Assembly (NCBI GenBank): GCA_937975585.1
Contig: CALJUC010000034.1
Coordinates: forward strand, 1 to 31,175
Source of the DNA: an uncultured Moraxella sp.
GTDB lineage: Bacteria > Pseudomonadota > Gammaproteobacteria > Pseudomonadales > Moraxellaceae
Direction: 5' to 3'
Length of the DNA stretch: 31,175 bases
Part shown: piece after piece, positions 24,517 through 31,175 of the stretch
Numbering within the stretch: position 1 is the first letter of the stretch
How the letters are laid out: each line of letters begins with the position of its first letter
Notes under the pieces: generated by a model
The model's database searches: none
What the model saw: only the letters and a program-made list of their open reading frames with translations
Told to the model about the DNA's origin: nothing
Made by a program: the position numbers and the translations under genes

Positions 24517-25260
24517 TTACTGACGCTGAAATTGTGATAACTGCGATAAAATTTCGTTAATTTCATTATTCGCTTCACCGTCAGTATCCAGATTACCGTT
24601 TGGCGTTAGGTTATCCATTACCTGTGGCAATAGCTCAGCCAGACCTTGTTGAATCTCATGGGTATCTGCACCGGTTTGCTGCGCCACTTGGTCAATATCT
24701 TGTTGATCAAACAGTTGGGCAATATTACCCGCATCGATAAACTCATTTTGATCGGTACTCATCCAAGAATTGGCTTGCTGACCAAAACCCATATTACGAA
24801 TTTTGTCTAACGCACCTGATAAACCGCCATTACGTTGGATAAACATCAATACGACCGGTAATAAAGCTGCCATTAGCATACCTTTACCACCAAATCCTGA
24901 ACGGCTAACACCTGAGCTACCCATGTTATTACCCAATGCACCGCCTAAGCCGCCGCCCATGCCACCACCTAAGACACTACCAAGCACTTGGCCTAACATG
25001 CCGCCACCCATACTACCGCCCAGAGAACCACCTAAACCACTGTTCATTGAGCTACCCATACCACCGCGCATCAAACCACCCAACACGTCGTCAAGACCAA
25101 AACCATCTTGTTGCCCGGTTCTTGAACCGCCAAACATACCACCCAGACCACCACCTAAACCACCTTGGCTGATGTTAGTTGGCATTTGTGTTTGACCTTG
25201 CATTTTATTTTGAATCGCATTTTGGGCAATTTGGGTTACCAAGCTGGTTAATAAACTCAT
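24517..25260 (-). CDS. YidB-like (DUF937) protein with Gly/Met-rich linker
   Basis: A 247-residue protein with a short helical N-terminus (SLLTSLVTQIAQNAIQNKM), a long Gly/Met/Ser-rich low-complexity region (about residues 33-122), a hydrophobic helix (MLMAALLPVVLMFIQR) and a C-terminal domain of the YidB/DUF937 type. The last part reads GGLSGALDKIRNMGFGQQAN, then SWMSTDQNEFID and LAELLPQVMDNLTPNG. AAGGA seven bases before the ATG supports the start. The function of the family is not established. The glycine-rich region is repetitive at the DNA level and may vary in length between strains. Single-gene unit with its own terminator. Confidence 0.82.
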   Translation of the reverse strand: MSLLTSLVTQIAQNAIQNKMQGQTQMPTNISQGGLGGGLGGMFGGSRTGQQDGFGLDDVLGGLMRGGMGSSMNSGLGGSLGGSMGGGMLGQVLGSVLGGGMGGGLGGALGNNMGSSGVSRSGFGGKGMLMAALLPVVLMFIQRNGGLSGALDKIRNMGFGQQANSWMSTDQNEFIDAGNIAQLFDQQDIDQVAQQTGADTHEIQQGLAELLPQVMDNLTPNGNLDTDGEANNEINEILSQLSQFQRQ

Positions 25261-25356
25261 AGCTATATCCTTAATTTTTATGTTTTTTAAAGATTGTTAA
25301 AATCGTCTTTAAAATTGGTTTTACATTATTATAGACGTTATCAAGCCACTATTTAT

Positions 25357-25395
25357 CACAAGCTATCACTTCTCACGAGCTATCACGAGCGATAG
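25357..25395. repeat. Short direct repeats upstream of the YidB-like gene
   Basis: CACAAGCTATCAC (25357-25369) and CACGAGCTATCAC (25374-25386) are 17 bp apart. The second runs into CACGAGCGATAG, which can also pair with CTATC (25380-25384) as a small hairpin. These lie about 100-140 bp before the YidB-like start and could be regulator sites or chance. Confidence 0.4.
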
Positions 25396-25500
25396 TGGCC
25401 AACTGCAGTAACGAATTTTGATTGTAGCAAGTTTCATCGTAACGAACAGCATCTATTGGATACAACATTTGTTACCGCAGACAATTGGTAGTTTAGGTGA

Positions 25501-26001
25501 TTATTGATTGGCTAATACGCTTAGCTGGCGCCAACTATCCACATCAAGTTGGTCTTGCCAAATAATAAACTGTTGGTGTAGTGATTGGGTGTCACCAGAT
25601 AGCGGGGTCTTAGTGTCAAACTCTAATACCATGACATGACCATAATGATGAATATGGGTTAAGGTCGCAGCATACATATCGCTGACACTGCCCCATGGGG
25701 TACGAAGATAGCCTTGCACCCATTGTAGCTGCCATTCCATATCTTGTAAGCTACTGATATTGGTGGGTCGACCCGATGTCAAGGTCAAGGCCGTTAAAGC
25801 CAGTAGTTGCTTACTCAATAACTGGCTTAGTATCGTACAACTGATTAATAAAACCACTAACCCAATGCGATAACTCATCGGTAAGGCAAGTAGGCTCAGC
25901 ATCAATGCCAAGCCAAGCACCAAGGCAAACCAAGTAACCAGCCGATAATGACTACTACTTAGTTTGACATCGATGGTAATAAATGGCGTCAAGGTAACCA
26001 T
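25501..26001 (-). CDS. YgfX (CptA)-like membrane protein
   Basis: A 166-residue protein with a pair of adjacent membrane segments near residues 21-65 (VTWFALVLGLALMLSLLAL and IGLVVLLISCTILSQLL) and a small soluble C-terminal domain that includes WQLQWVQGYLRTPWG and ends DVDSWRQLSVLANQ. The helix-pair layout, the closing Trp-Arg-Leu pattern and its place 23 bp downstream of sdhE match YgfX, the partner of SdhE/YgfY in E. coli. E. coli YgfX has been described as a toxin affecting FtsZ/MreB, but its role is disputed. Similarity is low, so the call leans on context. Confidence 0.65.
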   Translation of the reverse strand: MVTLTPFITIDVKLSSSHYRLVTWFALVLGLALMLSLLALPMSYRIGLVVLLISCTILSQLLSKQLLALTALTLTSGRPTNISSLQDMEWQLQWVQGYLRTPWGSVSDMYAATLTHIHHYGHVMVLEFDTKTPLSGDTQSLHQQFIIWQDQLDVDSWRQLSVLANQ

Positions 26002-26024
26002 GAATTATAAAATCATGACAATCA

Positions 26025-26297
26025 TCAAGTATTGGATGCCGCTTTTAAGACCTTGAGTTTGGCAATTAAATCTGCAAAGTCCGGCTCGGTTGGGTGATTG
26101 TGTAAGAACCAATCAAGCAAATCCGGGTCTTCTTGTTCAACCAATTTGGCAAAAGTCGCTTGTTCTTCTGGGCTAGCAGTCAAATAATGGTCACGCACGT
26201 ATGGGTCAAAATAATAGTCTAGCTCTTTAAGACCACGACGCGCACGGTAAATCACTTTACGTTGCTCTAAGGTCGGTTCAATACTGTTATTACTCAT
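26025..26297 (-). CDS. sdhE: Succinate dehydrogenase assembly factor SdhE
   Basis: SdhE (YgfY/CptB, SDHAF2 family) helps attach FAD covalently to SdhA and FrdA. The 90-residue protein matches the usual length of 80-95 and carries RARRGLKELDYYFDPYV with the functional RGxxE motif at residues 21-25, then a conserved DPDLLDWFL near residues 57-65. GAGG eight bases before the ATG supports the start. It lies 23 bp upstream of the YgfX-like gene, the E. coli arrangement, and about 60 bp after folP on the same strand. Confidence 0.93.
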   Translation of the reverse strand: MSNNSIEPTLEQRKVIYRARRGLKELDYYFDPYVRDHYLTASPEEQATFAKLVEQEDPDLLDWFLHNHPTEPDFADLIAKLKVLKAASNT

Positions 26298-26360
26298 TGT
26301 CTTTCCCTCAAGGTTTATATAAAAAAGTCTAGGTAAAAGTTACTACCAATTAACGGTATA

Positions 26361-27254
26361 TTATAGACCTGACTCATTGTTAGTTTGATTCATCGCTTGC
26401 CACAAGGCGATGCCGGCTTTGACCTGCGCCACATTGTGCGTACGCACAATACATGCCCCTTGTTGTACGGCCATTAATCCGGCTGCCATACTAACTGGGT
26501 CACGGTCGCTCACCTCGGACGGCAAACCAGCGCGGCGCAGCACCTCACCCATTGAACGCTTACGGGAAATCGCCACCATCACCGGTAAGTTAAACTCGTG
26601 TAAGCGATAAAACTGGTCAAGCCACGCCATATTTTGTTCAAAGTTTTTGGCAAAACCAAACCCTGGATCGATGATGAGATTATGGTGTTTGACACCGCCT
26701 TGGGTAACGATGGTTAAACGCTGTTCAAGTTCAGTTAACACATCTTCAATCAGGTTATCATAGTTATCCAGTTGGTTCATGGTGGTTGGCTCGCCACGCA
26801 TATGCATCAGCATCACTGGAATAGCAAGCTTGGCGGCTGTTTCTACTGCATGTGGCCTAGTTAAAGCACGGACGTCATTCCAAATCCCCGCCCCGGCGTC
26901 ACTACAAGCTGTCATCACGACTGGCGAGCTGGTATCTACCGAAATCCAAATGCCGTCTTTGGCAAAGTTTTGGCTAATCGCTTCCACTACGGCTACAGTG
27001 CGGTCAAGCTCCTCTTGCTCACTCACCGGACTGGCATTTGGGCGGGTGGACTCACCCCCCACATCAATAATGGTTGCACCCTCTTTAATCATTTGCTCAG
27101 CATGGCGCAATGCCGCATCCAAGGTATTGTGTTTTCCCCCATCCGAAAAAGAATCAGGCGTGACATTCAAAATTCCCATAATATGCGGCGTTGATAAATC
27201 TAAACGTTGATTTTTGTAGTGAATATGAAATTCTGGAATAGGACGTAACTGCAT
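26361..27254 (-). CDS. folP: Dihydropteroate synthase
   Basis: FolP joins p-aminobenzoate to dihydropterin pyrophosphate in folate synthesis and is the sulfonamide target. I prefer ATG 27254 (297 residues) with GAGAGG just upstream over the GTG at 27272, which has no binding site. The signatures are MGILNVTPDSFSDGGKH, IIDVGGESTRPNA, the central SVDTSSP and VMLMHMRGEP, LIIDPGFGFAKN, and VAISRKRSMG. In E. coli and Pseudomonas folP follows ftsH, as here; the downstream glmM of those genomes is replaced by sdhE. The ftsH terminator just upstream means it probably has its own promoter or depends on read-through. Confidence 0.96.
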   Translation of the reverse strand: MQLRPIPEFHIHYKNQRLDLSTPHIMGILNVTPDSFSDGGKHNTLDAALRHAEQMIKEGATIIDVGGESTRPNASPVSEQEELDRTVAVVEAISQNFAKDGIWISVDTSSPVVMTACSDAGAGIWNDVRALTRPHAVETAAKLAIPVMLMHMRGEPTTMNQLDNYDNLIEDVLTELEQRLTIVTQGGVKHHNLIIDPGFGFAKNFEQNMAWLDQFYRLHEFNLPVMVAISRKRSMGEVLRRAGLPSEVSDRDPVSMAAGLMAVQQGACIVRTHNVAQVKAGIALWQAMNQTNNESGL

Positions 27255-27315
27255 AGGCCTCTCAATAACCACAATTTAAAATGCTTTATTAGAAAATCAT
27301 TGTATGCCAAAAACC

Positions 27316-27346
27316 AAAAAACCGCTATTTTTACATAGCGGTTTTT
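27316..27346. terminator. Intrinsic terminator after ftsH
   Basis: A perfect 12-bp stem (AAAAACCGCTAT 27317-27328 with ATAGCGGTTTTT 27335-27346, six-base loop) gives, on the - strand, a GC-containing hairpin followed by six T. It lies 20 bp after the ftsH stop. Confidence 0.9.
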
Positions 27347-27366
27347 ATTTGCTTACCTAGCTCGTA

Positions 27367-29280
27367 TTACATCGCTGGTAATGGCGGTGGTGTCAGCCCA
27401 CTATCACCCGATGAAGGTGGTGCCTGTGGTTTTTCAAAGCTGACTTTCACCGGCTCTTGATAAACCTTAGGCTCACGTGGTGGTAGACCTGCCATAATGT
27501 CTTGCAATTGGTCACGGTCAATGGTTTCCCATTTCATCAGCGCATCCACCATCGCATGCATTTTATCGGCATTGTGCTCGATTAATTCACGCGCGATATC
27601 ATATTGTTGCTCTAAGATACGACGGACTTCATCATCGACTTTTTGCTGTGTTGCCTCAGAGATAGTACGTGAGCTACCACCAAAGTAACCTGAGTTTTCG
27701 TCTTCTTCGTATACCATCACACCCAGCGCATCTGACATACCATATTTGGTTACCATTGCACGCGCCATTTTGGTCGCACGTTCAAAGTCGTTTGACGCGC
27801 CAGTAGACTGCTGATTGATAAAGACTTCTTCAGCAATACGACCACCGAATAAAATCGCAATGTCATTTAGCATTTTTGATTTATACATGCTGACTTGGTC
27901 ATGTTCAGGCAACTGCCAAGTCACACCCAATGCCCAACCACGTGGCATGATAGTCACTTTATGCACCGGATCCGTACCCGGTAGCATCTCTGCAACCAAT
28001 GCATGACCTGCTTCATGATAAGCTGTGGCACGGCGTTCTTCTTCACGCAATACCATTGATTTGCGCTCAGGGCCCATGAATAGCTTATCTTTGGCTTCTT
28101 CAAAGTCGTTCATATCAACGCTTTGCTTGCTATTACGAGCAGCAAACAATGCGGCTTCGTTGACTAAGTTTGCCAACTGCGCACCACTAAAACCTGGTGT
28201 ACCACGCGCCAAGGCACGGACATCGACACCAATGGTTGACGGTAGTTTTTTGAGGTGAACACGTAAGATTTGCTCACGGCCTTTGATATCTGGCAAGCCG
28301 ACTTGGACTTGACGGTCAAAACGACCTGGACGCAATAACGCTTTATCTAGCACGTCGACACGGTTCGTTGCTGCAATCACAATCACACCGTCATTACCTT
28401 CAAAGCCGTCCATCTCAACCAATAATTGGTTCAAGGTTTGTTCGCGTTCATCATGACCACCGCCCATACCGGCACCACGATGACGGCCAACGGCATCAAT
28501 CTCATCAATGAAGATAATACAAGGGGCGTTCTTTTTGGCTTGTTCGAACATATCACGAACACGGCTAGCACCGACACCCACGAACATCTCAACGAAATCA
28601 GAACCTGAAATCGAGAAGAAAGGTACTTTCGCTTCACCGGCAATCGCTTTAGCCAATAAGGTTTTACCCGTACCCGGTGGGCCGACCATCAGAACACCGC
28701 GAGGAATCGTCGCGCCCAATTTGGTAAATTTTTCTGGGTCGCGTAAGAAGTCAACGATTTCTGTCACTTCTTGCTTGGCCTCATCACAGCCAGCCACATC
28801 GGTGAAATTAACCTTGATTTGGTCTTCACTGAGCATTTTGGCTTTTGACTTACCAAAACTCATCGGCCCCATGCCACGGCCACCACCAGCACCACCGCCA
28901 TTCATGTTACGCATGATGAACAAGAACAGACCGATAATCAGCAGGACTGGGAAACTGGCAATCAATAGCTGCATTAGCACGCTTTGGCGCTCTGGGGTTG
29001 CCCCTTGCACCTCGACATTGTGCTTCATCAGCTTTGGCATCAGCTCATTATCCTGAATCAATGGGCGTACCGTCTCAAACGTTGAACCGTTTTTCTTTTC
29101 ACCGGTAATCTGTTCACCATCGATTTTGACACTCTTAATTTGGTCCGTCGTCACTTGGGTAACAAATTGAGAATAGTTGAGCTTATCAGGTTGATTGTTG
29201 GTATCGAAGTTGCTAAATACAAGCACCAAGACACCTATCACAACCAACCACAATAAGGTATTTTTTACCATGTCGCTCAC
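27367..29280 (-). CDS. ftsH: ATP-dependent zinc metalloprotease FtsH
   Basis: FtsH is the membrane-bound AAA protease that degrades damaged membrane proteins and, in enterobacteria, sigma-32 and LpxC. The 637-residue protein has membrane segments at about residues 8-24 and 102-123 around a periplasmic domain. The AAA domain has Walker A GPPGTGKT (200-207), Walker B CIIFIDEIDA, and the second region of homology ending LLRPGRFD. The M41 protease domain has HEAGH (422-426). The start is GTG 29280 with GGAA seven bases upstream; an ATG three codons later is possible. Upstream is rlmE, as in E. coli, but across a 371-bp gap with its own promoter candidate. Confidence 0.97.
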   Translation of the reverse strand: MSDMVKNTLLWLVVIGVLVLVFSNFDTNNQPDKLNYSQFVTQVTTDQIKSVKIDGEQITGEKKNGSTFETVRPLIQDNELMPKLMKHNVEVQGATPERQSVLMQLLIASFPVLLIIGLFLFIMRNMNGGGAGGGRGMGPMSFGKSKAKMLSEDQIKVNFTDVAGCDEAKQEVTEIVDFLRDPEKFTKLGATIPRGVLMVGPPGTGKTLLAKAIAGEAKVPFFSISGSDFVEMFVGVGASRVRDMFEQAKKNAPCIIFIDEIDAVGRHRGAGMGGGHDEREQTLNQLLVEMDGFEGNDGVIVIAATNRVDVLDKALLRPGRFDRQVQVGLPDIKGREQILRVHLKKLPSTIGVDVRALARGTPGFSGAQLANLVNEAALFAARNSKQSVDMNDFEEAKDKLFMGPERKSMVLREEERRATAYHEAGHALVAEMLPGTDPVHKVTIMPRGWALGVTWQLPEHDQVSMYKSKMLNDIAILFGGRIAEEVFINQQSTGASNDFERATKMARAMVTKYGMSDALGVMVYEEDENSGYFGGSSRTISEATQQKVDDEVRRILEQQYDIARELIEHNADKMHAMVDALMKWETIDRDQLQDIMAGLPPREPKVYQEPVKVSFEKPQAPPSSGDSGLTPPPLPAM

Positions 29281-29651
29281 GTTGTTGTTCCATCCTTTGC
29301 GTTGTGGTGGTTTTGGTTGATAAAAATTGTGTGTGCTCTAGCCTTCCATGACTGAGCCACCCTGACGGCAGTTTGCCAATCAATTTTGGTAGTAATGTGG
29401 ACGCAATCTAAAGAAGGTAGGCGGATTCTAATCTTGTAATATAGCATGATATAGGGTCGAAGATTAGTCTTATCAAGCGCCAAATCTGTTATTTTCTAGT
29501 AAAACTTTGCACAAGTTTTAGCGCTTGATAGTATTGATGTAACAAGGCTAGATTCAGCCTTGTCACTTAGTTTAGCTAACGAAGCTTTTTCTGGTCTGAA
29601 TGAATTGCATTAAATGAGAAAGCTGAATTAAGCGAATTGTTATAATTTGGT
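29281..29651. other. Long structured leader region between rlmE and ftsH
   Basis: This 371-bp gap (about 99 bp in E. coli, from memory) contains no convincing gene. It holds a promoter candidate (29449-29477) and several inverted repeats: CTAATCT/AGATTAG (29428-29434, 29461-29467), a perfect 10-bp pair TATCAAGCGC/GCGCTTGATA (29471-29480, 29521-29530) enclosing an 8-bp hairpin (29500-29507, 29513-29520), and an 8-bp hairpin ACAAGGCT/AGCCTTGT (29542-29549, 29556-29563). The last may mark the end of rlmE transcripts, but has no T tract. Confidence 0.6.
29449..29477 (-). promoter_or_regulatory. ftsH promoter candidate fitting both sigma-32 and sigma-70
   Basis: On the - strand CTTGATA (29471-29477), 14 bp, then CCCTATAT (29449-29456) resembles a sigma-32 site (CTTGAAA, 13-17 bp, CCCCATNT). 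The same bases read as TTGATA, 17 bp, TATATC fit sigma-70. The start would be near 29441, leaving a leader of about 160 bases. E. coli ftsH is under heat-shock control, which makes the sigma-32 reading plausible. Confidence 0.5.
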
Positions 29652-30284
29652 TTATTTGGTCGCAATCCAGTACATTTCTTTGGAGCGCGCACGTGATGCT
29701 GCGGGTTTGATACTGCGTACTTTACTAAATTTTTGTTGCATGGCTTTGCGAAGTTCATCTGAGCCTTCGCCTTGGAACACCTTAATTACCAAGGTACCAC
29801 CTTCTTCCAATACTTGTTCAGCAAAATCGACAGCTAGCTCACACAAATAAATCATACGTGGTTGGTCGACCGCAGCAAAACCTGATGTATTAGGCGCCAT
29901 ATCTGATAAGACGACATCAACGGGCTTACCGGCGACTTCTGACATGATTTTGTCAAAAACTTCTTGCTCACGGAAGTCACCTTGGATGAAGGTCACGTTT
30001 TCAAGCGTGTCCATCGGCAAAATATCTGACGCAATCAATTTACCATTATCACCCACCAATTTACCGGCAACTTGTGACCAACTTCCTGGCGCTGAGCCTA
30101 AGTCGACTACCGTCATACCCTTTTTGATAAGCTGCAATTTTTCATTGATTTCGAGCAGTTTGTAAGCGGCACGCGCACGATAGCCATCGCGTTGGGCGAG
30201 TTTGACATAATGGTCATCGAGGTGCTCTTTCATCCAAGCACGGCTACTTTTTGACAGTTTTTTATTGGTAATTCGGGTGGCCAT
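29652..30284 (-). CDS. rlmE: 23S rRNA (uridine(2552)-2'-O)-methyltransferase
   Basis: RlmE (FtsJ/RrmJ) methylates the 2'-OH of U2552 in 23S rRNA on the 50S subunit. The 210-residue protein (209 in E. coli) keeps the K-D-K-E tetrad at Lys42, Asp128, Lys168 and Glu203, each offset by four from E. coli. The SAM-binding VVDLGSAPGSWSQVA (59-73) and LSDMAPNTSG (126-135) are clear. The ATG at 30284 has no good binding site. It is upstream of ftsH and divergent from yhbY, as in E. coli. Confidence 0.97.
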   Translation of the reverse strand: MATRITNKKLSKSSRAWMKEHLDDHYVKLAQRDGYRARAAYKLLEINEKLQLIKKGMTVVDLGSAPGSWSQVAGKLVGDNGKLIASDILPMDTLENVTFIQGDFREQEVFDKIMSEVAGKPVDVVLSDMAPNTSGFAAVDQPRMIYLCELAVDFAEQVLEEGGTLVIKVFQGEGSDELRKAMQQKFSKVRSIKPAASRARSKEMYWIATK

Positions 30285-30564
30285 AACAGATACAATACTC
30301 GTGGGTTAACGCATTAATGCTTAACAAAAATTTTTTCGATTTCGCTGCGTATTTTAGCACAGTTGCTTGATAAAGGCGTTAAGTTTTGCCGCTGCCTACT
30401 ATCAGCACACTGAATATTACCAATATCAAAAGACATCCTATAGAGCGGCATGCCATTATCCAGTTTACTGATAAATTAGTATGCAATTTAGGGTGTCTCA
30501 GATTCTTTGTCGCCTTGCCTATGCTATACTAGCAGTCAATTTTTTATTTGATAGGCAAGTAAGT
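30285..30564. promoter_or_regulatory. Divergent promoter region of rlmE and yhbY
   Basis: Toward rlmE (- strand) an extended -10 TGCTAAAAT lies at 30351-30359. Toward yhbY (+ strand) an extended -10 TGCTATACT lies at 30522-30530, leaving a leader of about 28 bases. A 10-bp palindrome GCATTAATGC (30311-30320) lies 27 bp before rlmE. No gene is visible. Confidence 0.5.
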
Positions 30565-30882
30565 ATGGCAAAGTCAACGTTAACTAATACCCAACTCAAG
30601 GAACTTAAAGCCATTGGGCATCAGTTAAACCCTGTGGTAATCGTTGGTGGAAATGGTCTGACTGACTCTTTGATTGAGGAAGTTAATCGCGCTTTAAACG
30701 ACCATGAGTTGATTAAGGTAAAAATCCCAGCCGGTAGCAAAGAAGAACGAGATGCGGTGAATCAAGCTATTAGTGAAGCGACTGGCTCAACGATAGTGAC
30801 CAGTATCGGCCGTATGGTGTTATTGCTACGTCGCAATCCAGAAGCGAATCCTAAGTTATCAAACTTGGCACGTTTTGGCTAA
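30565..30882 (+). CDS. yhbY: Ribosome assembly RNA-binding protein YhbY
   Basis: YhbY is a small CRM-domain RNA-binding protein associated with 50S precursors. I chose the ATG at 30565 (105 residues), which gives the normal N-terminus MAKSTLTNTQLKELKAIGH; an upstream ATG at 30481 would add 28 residues that cover the promoter -10 box. The CRM signature GxxG region reads NPVVIVGGNGLTDSLIEEV, followed by HELIKVKIPAG and a C-terminal GRMVLLLRRNPEANPK. It is divergent from rlmE as in E. coli. Its stop is seven bases before the next, unrecognised gene. Confidence 0.94.
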   Translation: MAKSTLTNTQLKELKAIGHQLNPVVIVGGNGLTDSLIEEVNRALNDHELIKVKIPAGSKEERDAVNQAISEATGSTIVTSIGRMVLLLRRNPEANPKLSNLARFG

Positions 30883-30889
30883 GGCGACA

Positions 30890-31175
30890 ATGGACACATT
30901 ACAAGGTGTGACATTCGTACTGACGGGCACGGTTGAACCACCAACCGTACCGGCAACGCTGGCTGACTTGTTCAGCCACTACCAGCTCTCAGTACATGTG
31001 GTCGCTGACAGTGAATTTTTAACCATACTATTTGATGCTACCCATCCCAAGATTGGTGATAGTCAAACCGCCTTACAAGCTGGCCTATGGGCAAATTTTC
31101 CGACATTTAGTCCATTGGCGCTTGAACGTGTGATGCGCCAAGATTATTTATGGCAAGCAGATTGTTTTGAGTGTT
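30890..31175 (+). CDS. Unknown protein, 3' end cut by the window
   Basis: An open frame runs from ATG 30890 to the window end (95 complete codons, no stop), with AAGG five bases upstream and only seven bases after the yhbY stop. The start reads MDTLQGVTFVLTGTVEPPTV, and later SVHVVADSEFLTILFDATHP and RVMRQDYLWQADCFEC. It has no signal peptide and I do not recognise the family. Tight spacing suggests co-transcription with yhbY. Confidence 0.6.
   Translation, partial: MDTLQGVTFVLTGTVEPPTVPATLADLFSHYQLSVHVVADSEFLTILFDATHPKIGDSQTALQAGLWANFPTFSPLALERVMRQDYLWQADCFEC

Noticed and set aside
24805..25195. Proline-rich frame on the + strand inside the YidB-like gene
   Set aside because: It is the complement of the glycine-codon repeats of the real gene and has no start context.
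25357..25395. Possible start of a CRISPR-like array
   Set aside because: Only two imperfect 13-bp units 17 bp apart, with no spacers of normal size and no cas genes nearby.
28508..29056. Open frame of 182 codons on the + strand inside ftsH
   Set aside because: Antisense to the conserved N-terminal and AAA regions of FtsH, with no recognisable domain and no ribosome binding site that I can see.
29277..29483. Small open frame of 68 codons upstream of ftsH on the - strand
   Set aside because: It covers the promoter candidate and leader, has no good ribosome binding site and no recognisable motif; a leader peptide cannot be fully excluded.

Overview
The window reads as chromosomal DNA of a gammaproteobacterium in the Moraxellaceae (Moraxella / Faucicola / Psychrobacter type). 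The evidence is protein similarity as I remember it (PurC, FtsH, DapA, a PA3496-type acidic protein), a base composition that looks like the mid-40s % GC, and the gene neighbourhoods. I cannot resolve the genus from sequence alone. Bases 1-13 match the 3' end of the standard Illumina adapter, so the left edge is a contig end and carB is cut by assembly, not by biology. The right edge cuts an unrecognised gene. I see no rRNA, tRNA, insertion sequence, prophage or CRISPR array.

Layout. (1) 14-5271, + strand: carB (5'-truncated), greA and argG, each followed by an intrinsic terminator. (2) 5450-7847, - strand: a UPF0149/YecA-type protein, a small very acidic PA3496-type protein and an AhpA/YtjB-type membrane protein; the last is divergent from serB (7929-8960, +), as smp/ytjB and serB are in E. 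coli. (3) 9045-10157, -: a FUSC-family membrane protein. (4) 10549-12539, -: dapA, a 91-residue lipoprotein that looks like the N-terminal tail of BamC alone, and purC, in the E. coli order dapA-bamC-purC. (5) 12935-15775, -: a membrane-anchored metallophosphoesterase with several metal-site residues replaced, and a DegP/MucD-type periplasmic protease. (6) 16102-17802, +: nadB, divergent from the protease gene. (7) 17880-21482, -: an unknown lipoprotein, pabC, mltG and tmk, a version of the E. coli pabC-mltG-tmk cluster. (8) aroE (+), then on the - strand a DASS-family anion transporter and a YidB/DUF937 protein. (9) 25501-30284, -: rlmE, ftsH, folP, sdhE and a YgfX-like gene. (10) 30565-31175, +: yhbY and a truncated unknown gene, divergent from rlmE.

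Most genes are housekeeping: arginine and pyrimidine supply (carB, argG), lysine/peptidoglycan precursors (dapA), purines (purC), serine (serB), NAD (nadB), folate (pabC, folP), shikimate (aroE), dTMP phosphorylation (tmk), and envelope quality control (degP-like, ftsH, mltG, BamC-like). Nearly every transcription unit ends in a hairpin with a T tract, and several of these serve both strands between convergent genes.

The points most worth a second look are: the minimal BamC-like lipoprotein; a protease gene directly facing nadB with no sigma-E/anti-sigma genes between them; the degenerate metallophosphoesterase; a promoter upstream of ftsH that fits sigma-32 and sigma-70 equally, next to nested inverted repeats; and the placement of carB-greA at one end and yhbY-rlmE-ftsH-folP, inverted, at the other, which looks like a large inversion of an ancestral cluster. 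I found no clear new defence or mobile system here.
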